Source of the DNA: Flavobacteriaceae bacterium PS02293
Lineage (GTDB): Bacteria; Bacteroidota; Bacteroidia; Flavobacteriales; Weeksellaceae
Reading direction: 5' to 3'
NCBI GenBank assembly: GCA_029960045.1
Contig: JASCOV010000010.1
Span: forward strand, 95,299-159,298
Length of the DNA: 64,000 bases
Under the pieces are notes generated by a model. The model saw nothing but the letters and a program-made list of their open reading frames with translations, ran no database searches and was not told the origin of the DNA. This document shows positions 9,301-17,897 of this stretch, piece by piece (the first letter of the stretch is position 1; each line of letters opens with the position of its first letter). The translations under genes were made by a program, and so were the position numbers.

Positions 9301-12180
9301 TTAGAATGTTAAGTTTAAACCAAGTAAATAGTTTCTAAGAGATGGCGTATTGGTTCCTATGGTCAGGAATCTTGATGGATACACATCCGTTACTGCTTGG
9401 TTTTCATTACCTAAAGAGTTTGTTTCAGGATCCATTCCCGATTCTTTATGATATGGAGAGAAAAATACAAAAGGATTGGTTACCGTAGCATAAACTCTTA
9501 ATTTCGTTATTCCTGCTTTTTTGAAAACTCCTTGTGTGAAGTTGTACCCCAAAGTTATCGTTCTGATTTTAAGATAAGAAGCATCAAAATAAGCCAATGT
9601 ACTTCCATATTTTGGGTTGTTATTGCTTTGATAAACTCCCGGTCTTGGATATTTAACATTAGGATTTTCTTCTGTCCAATAATCTACATCCACATTATTT
9701 CTTCTTCCACTTAGCATATTCAGGTATCCACTAGAACCATAGAGAGTACTGATAAGAACACCTCCGCTTTTGAAAGCTCCAACTACACTAAGATCAAAGT
9801 TTTTATATGCTAATCTTGTATTAAAGCCACCTTGGAAATCAGGATCTGTGTTGATGATCTGTCTATCACTCGCATTAATAGCTCTTGTCGGTGTATCATC
9901 GGCATTATAACCACCTGTGTACAATACTTTTATCGAACCTATCACGTCATTTGGATTAGAAGTAGGTTCCAAAATATTCATATAAGGATCTCCAGACTGC
10001 CATAGTCCAGTATATTGATAATCATAAATAGAATTAATAGAATGTCCAACAAACCACCAGTTGATAGGATCGCTAGTAGCACCAGAAGCCAAAGATGTGA
10101 TCTTATTCTTATTTGAATAAAGGTTAGCTCCTAAATCCCAAGAAAACCCATCAGGATTATTAAAAATCGAACCATTTAATGAAATTTCAAATCCTTTATT
10201 GCTTGTAGAACCCACATTTCCAGTATAACTACCTACACCAGAAGTAGCGGGAAGTTTAACATCTAATAAGAGATTTTTTGTAGCTGTTGAATAATATTCA
10301 AATGTACCTGTCAATCTGTTGTTGAAAAATCCGAAATCTAAACCGTAGTTCCAAGTTTCTGAAAATTCCCAGCCTAATTTAGAATTTGGTAACGTTGACA
10401 CATAATATCCCATTGCGTTTGTACTTCCAAAATTATACGGCTCCGTTGTTAAACGTCCAAAGGTAGAGTACGGTTTTACAGCTTGATTGGAAGTCTCTCC
10501 GTATCCTGCACGTAATTTAAATTGGTTGATATACTGAGAATCTTTTAGGAAATTTTCTTTAGCAATATTCCAACCTGCAGAAAATGCATTATAAATATTC
10601 CATTGATATCCTGGTGCCAATACAGAAGATGCATCTCCTCTGATAGATGCTGTGAACATATATTTCCCATCATACTCATACATTACACGTCCCATCCAAG
10701 ATTTCAAACCTCTTTTATAATAACCTTGGTTATTAGGATCAATTGTAACTTCGCCTTGAGCTTGTCCTAGATTATAGAATTGGAACTGATCTGAAGGAAT
10801 ATCCAAAGCTTTAACGAATGAACTGTTGAATCTTGTTTGTTCCTGAGATTGTAAAGCCACTACATTGACCTTATGCTTATCAGCAAAAGTTCTATCGAAT
10901 GTTAAGATATTTTCGTTTACCCAATGCGTTGTCAAAGAATTTCCAATTGTAGCTACAGATGGTGTATCTTCTTTTGAACTGAAAATACCTTCTCCAACGT
11001 AAGTTCCTGTATTGGAAGTTCTAAAATTCAGACCGATGTTTGTTCTTAGTGTCAAACCTTTAATCCACGGAATTTTAAATTCGCCAAAGAAATTATTATA
11101 AGAATTAAATCCTATCGCTCTGTCTACCCAAGCATCACCTAAGCCATCAATAACATCTCTTGTCACTGCAAACTGATCATCAGATGACATTTTGATAAGT
11201 CGTTTCGGAGTTCCATCAGCATTGTATGCAGTTGCAATTGGCGTATTGCTTAATGCATTATAAATTCCTAAACTACTTCCCTTATTTACTGTATAAGAGT
11301 TATTTGTTGACATTCCTACTCGGAAATACTGACCAAGATCCTGATCTAAGCTTCCTCTAAAATTCAGCCTTTCAAAACCTTGTCCCGGCAATACAGATTG
11401 TTCATTATAATAACTAAATCCGAAATTATAAGAACTTTTTTCTGTACCTCCAGAAATCCCAAGATCATGATTTGTAATGACTCCTTTTTTATACAATAAA
11501 TCTTGCCAATCTGTATTAGTACTATTGGACTCATCAACTCCTGGTTGTGTAAAAAGATTTGCATCTTCTCTCAGTTTAATGAATTTTTCAGAACTCATCA
11601 TTGGATATTTTGAGAAAATGGTAGAAAGACCTGTAAATGTATTATATGACAATGTAGCTTTTTGTCTTTTTCTTCCCGATTTGGAAGTAATCAAAATAAC
11701 ACCATTAGCTCCACGAGAACCGTAAATAGCAGTTGCAGAAGCATCTTTCAAGATATCCATACTTTGGATATCATTGGGGCTAATATCTGCTAAAGATCCT
11801 GGAAAAGGAATCCCATCCAATACAATAAGCGGATCATTGTCTGCCGTTAAAGAACGTGTACCTCTGATTCTTATCTGCATTGGCGATCCTGGTTTACTAG
11901 AAGTTTGTGAAATATCGACCCCGGCAACTCTTCCTTGTAATGCCTGACTGACATTCGAAGAAGGAACTTCTCTCATCACATCACCCTTTACAGAAACTAC
12001 GGAGCCTGTAACAGATTCTTTTCTCTGCTTACCATATCCAATGACAACAACCTCTTCTATCTTTTTTTCGCTGGTTGAAACTGTATCATTTTTAGTTTGT
12101 GAATAAACAAGACTAGAAGGCAACAAAGCCATTGCAAAGAATATTGCAGCTCTATTTTTGGCAAAATTAAATTTATTCAT
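9301..12180 (-). CDS. SusC/RagA TonB-dependent outer-membrane transporter
   Basis: Outer-membrane importer of 959 residues. A signal peptide is followed almost directly by EEVVVIGYGKQRKESVTGSV, the start of the plug domain; the TonB_C-like beta-barrel fills the remainder and ends in Phe. The usual carboxypeptidase-D-regulatory-like domain before the plug is absent, so this is a short-N-terminus SusC. It pairs with the SusD gene 12 bp downstream. Energised by TonB, it should import xylo-oligosaccharides for the cytoplasmic XylA/XylB and Uxu enzymes. Confidence 0.93.
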   Translation of the reverse strand: MNKFNFAKNRAAIFFAMALLPSSLVYSQTKNDTVSTSEKKIEEVVVIGYGKQRKESVTGSVVSVKGDVMREVPSSNVSQALQGRVAGVDISQTSSKPGSPMQIRIRGTRSLTADNDPLIVLDGIPFPGSLADISPNDIQSMDILKDASATAIYGSRGANGVILITSKSGRKRQKATLSYNTFTGLSTIFSKYPMMSSEKFIKLREDANLFTQPGVDESNSTNTDWQDLLYKKGVITNHDLGISGGTEKSSYNFGFSYYNEQSVLPGQGFERLNFRGSLDQDLGQYFRVGMSTNNSYTVNKGSSLGIYNALSNTPIATAYNADGTPKRLIKMSSDDQFAVTRDVIDGLGDAWVDRAIGFNSYNNFFGEFKIPWIKGLTLRTNIGLNFRTSNTGTYVGEGIFSSKEDTPSVATIGNSLTTHWVNENILTFDRTFADKHKVNVVALQSQEQTRFNSSFVKALDIPSDQFQFYNLGQAQGEVTIDPNNQGYYKRGLKSWMGRVMYEYDGKYMFTASIRGDASSVLAPGYQWNIYNAFSAGWNIAKENFLKDSQYINQFKLRAGYGETSNQAVKPYSTFGRLTTEPYNFGSTNAMGYYVSTLPNSKLGWEFSETWNYGLDFGFFNNRLTGTFEYYSTATKNLLLDVKLPATSGVGSYTGNVGSTSNKGFEISLNGSIFNNPDGFSWDLGANLYSNKNKITSLASGATSDPINWWFVGHSINSIYDYQYTGLWQSGDPYMNILEPTSNPNDVIGSIKVLYTGGYNADDTPTRAINASDRQIINTDPDFQGGFNTRLAYKNFDLSVVGAFKSGGVLISTLYGSSGYLNMLSGRRNNVDVDYWTEENPNVKYPRPGVYQSNNNPKYGSTLAYFDASYLKIRTITLGYNFTQGVFKKAGITKLRVYATVTNPFVFFSPYHKESGMDPETNSLGNENQAVTDVYPSRFLTIGTNTPSLRNYLLGLNLTF

Positions 12181-12219
12181 AATTTTTGTTTGTTTGAGTA
12201 TTAATAAAAACTATTGTAC

Positions 12220-13548
12220 TTAGATGTACATATTGACAATAGCTTCAAACAATTCTTGTTTACCACTTTTTCTTTGTGGCTCGCCAATTTCGTGAGCTAT
12301 TCTTTGAAGATCTTCCAAAGTGAGTTTTCCTTCTTCAAAACTTTTCCCGTTTCCATTATCGAAAGATGAATATCTTTCTGTTCTCAACTTATTATAATCT
12401 GATTTTTCCAAAATGTCTGCTGCTACCAACAATCCTTTTGCGAAAACATCCATTCCCGAAACATGAGATATGAACAAATCTTCCGGATCTGTGGAGTTTC
12501 TTCTGATTTTCGCATCGAAGTTAACGCCGCCACTTCCTAAACCGCCGCTTGGGATGATCGCTAACCAAGCCTGAGCTAAGTCGTAGTAGTCAATCGGGAA
12601 CTGGTCTGTATCCCAACCATTTTGGTTATCGCCACGGTTCGCATCGATACTTCCCAACATTCCTGCATCTACAGCTGCCTGTAAATCGTGCTCGAATGTA
12701 TGACCAGCCAATGTTGCGTGATTAACTTCAAGGTTTAATTTAAAATCTTTGTCTAATCCATAATGTCTCAAGAATCCAATTACTGTTTCTGCATCATAAT
12801 CATACTGGTGTTTGGTTGGCTCCATTGGTTTTGGTTCAATTAAGAAATTACCTGTAAACCCTTGGCTTCTTGCATAGTCACGGGAGATTGTAAGGAATTT
12901 TGCTAAATGCTCTTTCTCACGTTTCATATCGGTATTCAGAAGTGTCATATAACCTTCTCTTCCGCCCCAGAAAACATAATTTTCTCCGCCAAGTGCTATT
13001 GTTGCATCAATAGAATTCTTAACCTGAGTGCCTGCGCAAGCCAAGACATCGAAGTTTGGATTGGTAGAAGCGCCGTTCATATATCTTTCGTGAGAGAAAA
13101 CGTTTGCAGTTCCCCAAAGTAATTTTATCCCAGATTCTTTTTGTTTTTCTTTTGCGTACTCTACAATTTGCTGAAGATTGCTTTCATAATCTTTCCAGTT
13201 GTCTGCAGGATCTACAAGATCTACATCGTGGAAACAGTAATATCCGAAGCCCATTTTGGTCATAAATTCGAAGCCTGCATCCATTTTATATTTTGCTCTG
13301 GAAACGGCATCATTTCCGATATTCCAAGGATGATGAATAGTTGGTCCGCCAAATGGGTCACTTCCGTCAGCGCATAGTGTATGCCACCAAGCCATTGCGA
13401 AACGCATCCATTCTTTCATTGGTTTTCCCATTACTACTCTGTCTGCATCATAATAGCGGAATGCCAATGGATTTCTGCTTTCCTTTCCTTCAAATTTGAT
13501 TTGTTCAACACCTGGAAAAAACTCCTTTGTTCCTTTTAAAATGTTCAT
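12220..13548 (-). CDS. xylA: xylose isomerase
   Basis: Converts D-xylose to D-xylulose. The 442-residue length fits class II xylose isomerases. Recognisable active-site regions are WHTLCADGSDPFG, CFHDVDL (catalytic His/Asp), VFWGGREGY, and the metal-ligand stretch around LNLEVNHATLAGHT and DANRGD. It is 109 bp downstream of xylB and 39 bp upstream of susC, so transport and the first catabolic step are probably co-transcribed. Confidence 0.96.
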   Translation of the reverse strand: MNILKGTKEFFPGVEQIKFEGKESRNPLAFRYYDADRVVMGKPMKEWMRFAMAWWHTLCADGSDPFGGPTIHHPWNIGNDAVSRAKYKMDAGFEFMTKMGFGYYCFHDVDLVDPADNWKDYESNLQQIVEYAKEKQKESGIKLLWGTANVFSHERYMNGASTNPNFDVLACAGTQVKNSIDATIALGGENYVFWGGREGYMTLLNTDMKREKEHLAKFLTISRDYARSQGFTGNFLIEPKPMEPTKHQYDYDAETVIGFLRHYGLDKDFKLNLEVNHATLAGHTFEHDLQAAVDAGMLGSIDANRGDNQNGWDTDQFPIDYYDLAQAWLAIIPSGGLGSGGVNFDAKIRRNSTDPEDLFISHVSGMDVFAKGLLVAADILEKSDYNKLRTERYSSFDNGNGKSFEEGKLTLEDLQRIAHEIGEPQRKSGKQELFEAIVNMYI

Positions 13549-13657
13549 AATTCTTGATTTATATATTTAATTATTTTCTAAATTTTGACATAGAAATCCC
13601 CTTCTCACTGATTTTTTGATTCTCAGCGAGCTTGGTAAAACTTCTATTTAATTGGAT

Positions 13658-15142
13658 TTATATAATGTGCTTCAGGTAACTATCCCACTTTCCGTAAGCC
13701 TCTAAATATTGATCTCTTTTTTCGTGTTCCGGTTCTATCACTGCTATTTTTTCTAATGAAGCAAAGGCTTCCTTGGAATCTGCATAAAATCCGATTCCCA
13801 TTCCGGCTGCTCTAGCTGCACCAACTGCTCCGTCTGTATCATAAAGTTCAATCACAACATCACTCACACTGGATAATGTCTGGCGGAATATCGAACTCAA
13901 AAACATATTAGCATTTCCAGCTTTTACAACCTGGATGTCCATTCCCATATTTCTCATAATCTCCATTCCGTATTCGTAAGAGAAAACGATTCCTTCTTGT
14001 GCAGCGCGAAGAATATCACCTTTGGAATGGATGTTAAAATTAATGCCGTGTATCGAGCAATCTGTTTCTTTATTTTCCAAAACCCTTTCCGCACCGTTTC
14101 CAAATGGAATAATGCTAAGTCCTTTGGAACCAATTGGAGAAAGCGATGCTAAGTCATTCATATCACCATAAGAGGATAATGATGTTGCGAAATTATGTTT
14201 CAGCCAGGAGTTCAAGATTCCGGTTCCGTTGATGCAAAGCAAAACTCCTAATCTGGTTTGTTCTGCGGTATGATTCACGTGAGCGAAAGTGTTCACTCTC
14301 GATAATTTATCATAATCCAACTTATCCAACACGCCATAAACTACGCCCGAAGTTCCAGCCGTTGAAGCAATCTCTCCCGGATTGAAAACATTAAGGGAAA
14401 GCGCATTATTTGGTTGATCTCCTGCTCTGTAAGAAATTGGTGTTCCGATTTTCAAACCTAATTCCTGAGCTGCATCTGCGGAAACGTTTGCCTGAACTCC
14501 AAATGTGGGAACAATCTCTGGGAAGATTTTTTTTGGAATGCCATAATAATTAATCACATCTTCCGAGATACAATTGTTTTTAAAGTCCCAAAAAATCCCT
14601 TCTGACAAACCTTCTACAGTGATTCCGATCTCTCCGGAAAGTTTCATTGCGATGTAATCTCCCGGAAGCATTATTTTATCAATTTTCTCAAAGATCTCTG
14701 GTTCATTTTCCTTTACCCAAGCTAGTTTTGAAGCTGTAAAATTGCCTGGAGAATTCAAAAGATGAGAAAGACATTTTTCTTCTCCAATAGCTTTGAATGC
14801 TTTTTCACCGTAAGGAACAGCTCTACTATCACACCAAATAATTGATGGTCTAAGAAGATTTTGGTCTTTGTCAACCAATATCAATCCGTGCATCTGCCAG
14901 GTGATTCCAATTGCTTTGATATCTTCTGGGTCAATTCCGGAATGGTGTATTACAGATTCGTGAGCCAATTTTAAATTAATCCACCAGTCTGAAGGATTCT
15001 GCTCTGCCCATCCGGGATGAATGGCAGAAATCTTCATTTCTTTTTTGGGAGAAAAGTCTGATGCGATAATTTTGCCGCTAGAAGCTTCCATTAGACAAAC
15101 CTTTACGGACGAACTACCTATATCATATCCAAGCAAATACAT
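13658..15142 (-). CDS. xylB: xylulokinase (FGGY family)
   Basis: Phosphorylates D-xylulose to xylulose 5-phosphate. The 494-residue product starts with the phosphate-1 motif LGYDIGSSSVKV and contains the active-site MHGLILVD region, the ATP-binding AGTSGVVYG region and the FGGY C-terminal segment VVKAGNANMF. It is 14 bp downstream of the NUDIX-type regulator, so the regulator, xylB and xylA form the head of the locus. Confidence 0.94.
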   Translation of the reverse strand: MYLLGYDIGSSSVKVCLMEASSGKIIASDFSPKKEMKISAIHPGWAEQNPSDWWINLKLAHESVIHHSGIDPEDIKAIGITWQMHGLILVDKDQNLLRPSIIWCDSRAVPYGEKAFKAIGEEKCLSHLLNSPGNFTASKLAWVKENEPEIFEKIDKIMLPGDYIAMKLSGEIGITVEGLSEGIFWDFKNNCISEDVINYYGIPKKIFPEIVPTFGVQANVSADAAQELGLKIGTPISYRAGDQPNNALSLNVFNPGEIASTAGTSGVVYGVLDKLDYDKLSRVNTFAHVNHTAEQTRLGVLLCINGTGILNSWLKHNFATSLSSYGDMNDLASLSPIGSKGLSIIPFGNGAERVLENKETDCSIHGINFNIHSKGDILRAAQEGIVFSYEYGMEIMRNMGMDIQVVKAGNANMFLSSIFRQTLSSVSDVVIELYDTDGAVGAARAAGMGIGFYADSKEAFASLEKIAVIEPEHEKRDQYLEAYGKWDSYLKHII

Positions 15143-15156
15143 TTTACAGTGTGGGA

Positions 15157-15882
15157 TTATTTGATTAATTTATTATTGTTTTTCTTATAAATTTTGGCAT
15201 CGAATTTATAGTACCGAGCCGCTCTGTGAGCAACATTAGCCTCAATCTCATCCAACTGAATGATGTAATTGAAGGAAGAAATTTTTTTATGAAAATTCTT
15301 AATATCAATATTTCTCTCACTTACCGCATTATACAATTGGTAAAGTTGTCTGATCGTGAATTTTTTAGGAAGCAATTCGAAAATAATAGAGAAATCAGAT
15401 TCTATCCATTTTCTAATTTCCACCAACGATTCTTTGATAATTTGATTATGGTCAAATGGCAATGCCGGCAATTTTTCTATTGGACACCAGTCAACTGTAT
15501 CATATTTAGCACTGTTTATTTTATGATCTATTTTACAAAGCGAGAGATAGGCAACTGTCATAATTCTATCAATATTGTGCTTGTACTCCTCTTCCATCCA
15601 TTGTATATCGTGTTTATTACTTGCACGCATAGGATCTGCAAAACATTTGAATTGCTTCAGTACCATTTTCTTGATTCCGGTCAATTCATGTAGAACTCTC
15701 TCTGCAGCATCATCCACATCTTCGTTACTCAAGATCAAACTACCTGGTAATTTTTTTTGTTTATCTGTCGGCATATCATCAAGATATCTTTGAGCCAATA
15801 AGATATTGAGCCGGTTCTCATGATCGAAACCAAAAACAACACAGTCAACAGAGACATAAGTATGAATAAAATTGAAATTCAT
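15157..15882 (-). CDS. NUDIX-domain transcriptional regulator (NrtR/AraR-type sugar regulator)
   Basis: A 241-residue protein with an N-terminal NUDIX-like domain (about residues 8-140) and a C-terminal winged-helix domain (about 150-230, KKFTIRQLYQLYNAVSERN). The NUDIX box is degenerate: the expected REUxEE is ERVLHELTGI, so hydrolase activity is unlikely. This architecture is known from NrtR and from Bacteroidetes arabinose/xylose regulators that sense the free sugar. Being first in the xylB-xylA-susCD operon, it very likely controls it. The TGATAAG inverted repeats directly upstream are good operator candidates. Confidence 0.85.
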   Translation of the reverse strand: MNFNFIHTYVSVDCVVFGFDHENRLNILLAQRYLDDMPTDKQKKLPGSLILSNEDVDDAAERVLHELTGIKKMVLKQFKCFADPMRASNKHDIQWMEEEYKHNIDRIMTVAYLSLCKIDHKINSAKYDTVDWCPIEKLPALPFDHNQIIKESLVEIRKWIESDFSIIFELLPKKFTIRQLYQLYNAVSERNIDIKNFHKKISSFNYIIQLDEIEANVAHRAARYYKFDAKIYKKNNNKLIK

Positions 15883-15909
15883 TATTGAGTTAACATTTAC
15901 GTAACATTA

Positions 15910-15917
15910 CAAATATA
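15910..15917 (-). promoter_or_regulatory. -7 promoter element of the xylose operon
   Basis: On the minus strand this reads TATATTTG, matching the Bacteroidetes -7 consensus TAnnTTTG, 28 bp before the regulator's ATG. A clear -33 TTTG is not seen at the usual spacing. Confidence 0.45.
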
Positions 15918-15961
15918 AAAATACAATTGAGATAAAAAAATATTTTTTTCATTATTCACTG

Positions 15962-16141
15962 CTTATCAATCATTTACATATCTATTTTATATGATAAGAA
16001 TTGAATACAAAATATGATAAGCTTATCTTACATGATATGATATATTATTGAAATATGTTTATGAATAGGAATTTTAATTGGTATTAAAAAAAATCAGAAT
16101 TTTGATATTCTTAAATAATTAAATATGATAAGAATTATCAT
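15962..16141. promoter_or_regulatory. cluster of TGATAAG operator-like half-sites
   Basis: Three inverted pairs are visible: CTTATCA (15962-15968) with TGATAAG (15992-15998); the perfect palindrome GATAAGCTTATC (16016-16027); and ATGATAA-gaa-TTATCAT (16125-16141), perfect over 7 bp arms. The shared half-site, its repetition and the position upstream of the xyl regulator suggest binding sites for the NUDIX-type regulator. Confidence 0.55.
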
Positions 16142-16472
16142 AATATCTGATCAAAAAATTTTAAATAAAGTATAGAAAAACTACTTTTCATATCTTAAAA
16201 CCTCCAATTAGCGAACTATTTTTTTACTTTTTTTAATGCCAAATCTTAAATAACACACATTTTTATGATCGAATCTATCACTTTATTTGATTTAGAATCA
16301 TAATTTAACTTTAAAAACACTTACAAAAATAGTTCGTAATAACAAGGTTACGATGGTAATTGAGCTACTGTTAATCGATGTTTATCACCTTTCAAGGATT
16401 AAAATCAAGAATTGGTCAATGATTATCTAGGTTTATCTAGAGTTTGTTTAAATTTTATATAAAAGTTCTTTT
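16142..16472. other. AT-rich intergenic stretch with a long-range inverted repeat
   Basis: No coding frame is convincing here. CGAACTATTTTT (16212-16223) is repeated inverted as AAAAATAGTTCG (16325-16336), 12 bp arms about 100 bp apart, which could be the ends of a small MITE-like element. Otherwise only AT-rich sequence is seen. Confidence 0.4.
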
Positions 16473-16593
16473 TGTAATTGACTTCATCGAATCTTCGATT
16501 TCTGAATAGAATTTTTTGAAGCAGGATGAAATGAAGAATTTTTTGGAATTAAGACATTTAAGATTTTTCGACTTCGTTTCGCTCAAAATGAAA
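16473..16593. repeat. dispersed intergenic repeat, family 1, copy 1
   Basis: An about 120-bp segment closely similar to 31722-31846, including the shared words ATCTTCGATTTCTGAATAGA, TTTAAGATTTTTCGACTTC and GTTTCGCTCAAAATGA. The ends are imperfect inverted repeats (TGTAATT / AATGAAA here, TGTCATT / AATGACA in the other copy). Similarity continues about 30 bp outside on the left. It lies in a gene-free stretch. Confidence 0.8.
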
Positions 16594-16721
16594 AGCCTAT
16601 GAAATTTAAACAGTCTCTTAAATTATAAAAAATTATCTTTCTACAAATCAATGTCAATTTATATTAGTCTAAGCTATTTATTATTTTTGTATCGAATCAA
16701 ATAATCTAATTCCCGAATTAA

Positions 16722-17420
16722 ATGAAAACCGCATTCTCTGAAAATAAACAAATTGCCATAGTTTCTAACTTTTCTGATCTTGTAAACACCAATTTTCAAG
16801 GAGATATTAATGCCATTTGTTGGGAAAGAGATTTAATTGGGGATTTTAAAGAAATTGTTTCTAAACTTCAGTTGAAAGATAATATCACAGAAATTACCAT
16901 TGAAGACCTTTTATCACTAACGTTATCAGAAAATGGTCAAATAGCACGAGAAATTATTTTAAATGATTTACAATTACTGACTGATTTCGGCGCATTACCA
17001 TCACTCAATTTGCTTAAAAATTATGAACGGGATGATGAATTTGATTTCATTTCAACAGATGTATATTCTTTTCACGTAGATCGTTCACCCGTTGCTACCA
17101 GTACATTTTTGTGCACCTATTATGGATCTGCCAGCGATATTATTCCTAATGAACAAGTCATACAAAAAATTCTGATTCCCGAAATCCGGGAAAAGCTTAA
17201 AGAACTACACGATGATCAGGATGAAGAATTTGAGACCTTTTTGAAGGAAAACTATTTTGATTTGCATTATGAGCCCAAAACTAATGCTCAGCCAATTAAT
17301 TTAGATTTAGGTCATCTTTGGAGACTAGCTGTAGATCATCCGGGGCAAAATGTTTTACCCTGCATTCATCGGGCTCCTAAAGAAAAGGCTGGAGAATATC
17401 GGCTATTATTAATTTGTTAA
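16722..17420 (+). CDS. DUF1826-like protein
   Basis: A 232-residue soluble protein of unknown function. The central FHVDRSPVATSTFLCTYYG and the C-terminal PCIHRAPKEKAGEYRLLLIC resemble the conserved blocks of DUF1826 proteins (FHVD...LCTY.G and HR.P....R.LL), which in other bacteria sit near zinc-responsive genes; I recall this family but could not search. The conserved His, Asp and Cys suggest a metal site. It converges on the XRE regulator gene with only 3 bp between stops. Confidence 0.6.
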   Translation: MKTAFSENKQIAIVSNFSDLVNTNFQGDINAICWERDLIGDFKEIVSKLQLKDNITEITIEDLLSLTLSENGQIAREIILNDLQLLTDFGALPSLNLLKNYERDDEFDFISTDVYSFHVDRSPVATSTFLCTYYGSASDIIPNEQVIQKILIPEIREKLKELHDDQDEEFETFLKENYFDLHYEPKTNAQPINLDLGHLWRLAVDHPGQNVLPCIHRAPKEKAGEYRLLLIC

Positions 17421-17423
17421 AAG

Positions 17424-17717
17424 TTATAATAATTCTCCTGGCACAGAGATATTATTTTTTTTAATAAAATCAAGCAATTCATTGTATTTGCTTTCATAAT
17501 GACTTCCGCCGCATTGATCAGAAATACTGCAAATATCAGAAGGCTTTATATCTAATATAGCCGAAATCTTTGTTAAAATATCAAGATTGATTTTAACCTT
17601 AGAATTTTCAATATCCGAATAAGATTTTTGAGAAATGCCCATCTCAAAAGCCATATACTCCTGAGTGTAATCCTTATCTCTTCTTATTTTTCTGATGTTT
17701 TCGCCGCACAATTTCAT
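17424..17717 (-). CDS. XRE-family helix-turn-helix regulator
   Basis: A 97-residue DNA-binding protein. The N-terminal half is a Cro/C1-type HTH: IRKIRRDKDYTQEYMAFEMG, then ISQKSYSDIENSK as the recognition helix region. The tail (residues 70-97) is a short helical extension. The gene is divergent from ccoNO across 180 bp and has its own -7 element (CAAAGTTA at 17774-17781, reading TAACTTTG on the minus strand). Whether it regulates ccoNO is only suggested by this arrangement. Confidence 0.82.
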   Translation of the reverse strand: MKLCGENIRKIRRDKDYTQEYMAFEMGISQKSYSDIENSKVKINLDILTKISAILDIKPSDICSISDQCGGSHYESKYNELLDFIKKNNISVPGELL

Positions 17718-17786
17718 TGCTTATGTTTTAGTAGTTTTTAGTATACTTTAGAAGTTTATCTAATAGTACCTCACAAAGTTACCAAA

Positions 17787-17794
17787 TACCTTTG
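17787..17794 (+). promoter_or_regulatory. -7 promoter element upstream of ccoNO
   Basis: TACCTTTG matches TAnnTTTG, about 100 bp before the ccoNO ATG. It partly overlaps the divergent promoter region of the XRE gene. Confidence 0.4.
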
Positions 17795-17897
17795 TCAAAA
17801 CATAAAAACTGTAGTATGATATTTATTTCTATAAAAAAGTGTCTTTCTGAAGGCGTTTTTTATGAAGTAGAATTATACTTCAAATCAAAACGTAATT

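Noticed and set aside
15157..15882. The NUDIX-type regulator as a NUDIX hydrolase.
   Set aside because: The REUxEE catalytic signature is lost and a winged-helix domain follows, as in sugar-responsive regulators.
17830..17880. Possible hairpin (A-run, GTGTC, GGCG, T-run) upstream of ccoNO.
   Set aside because: The stem does not pair beyond the A/T runs, so it is not a credible terminator or riboswitch.
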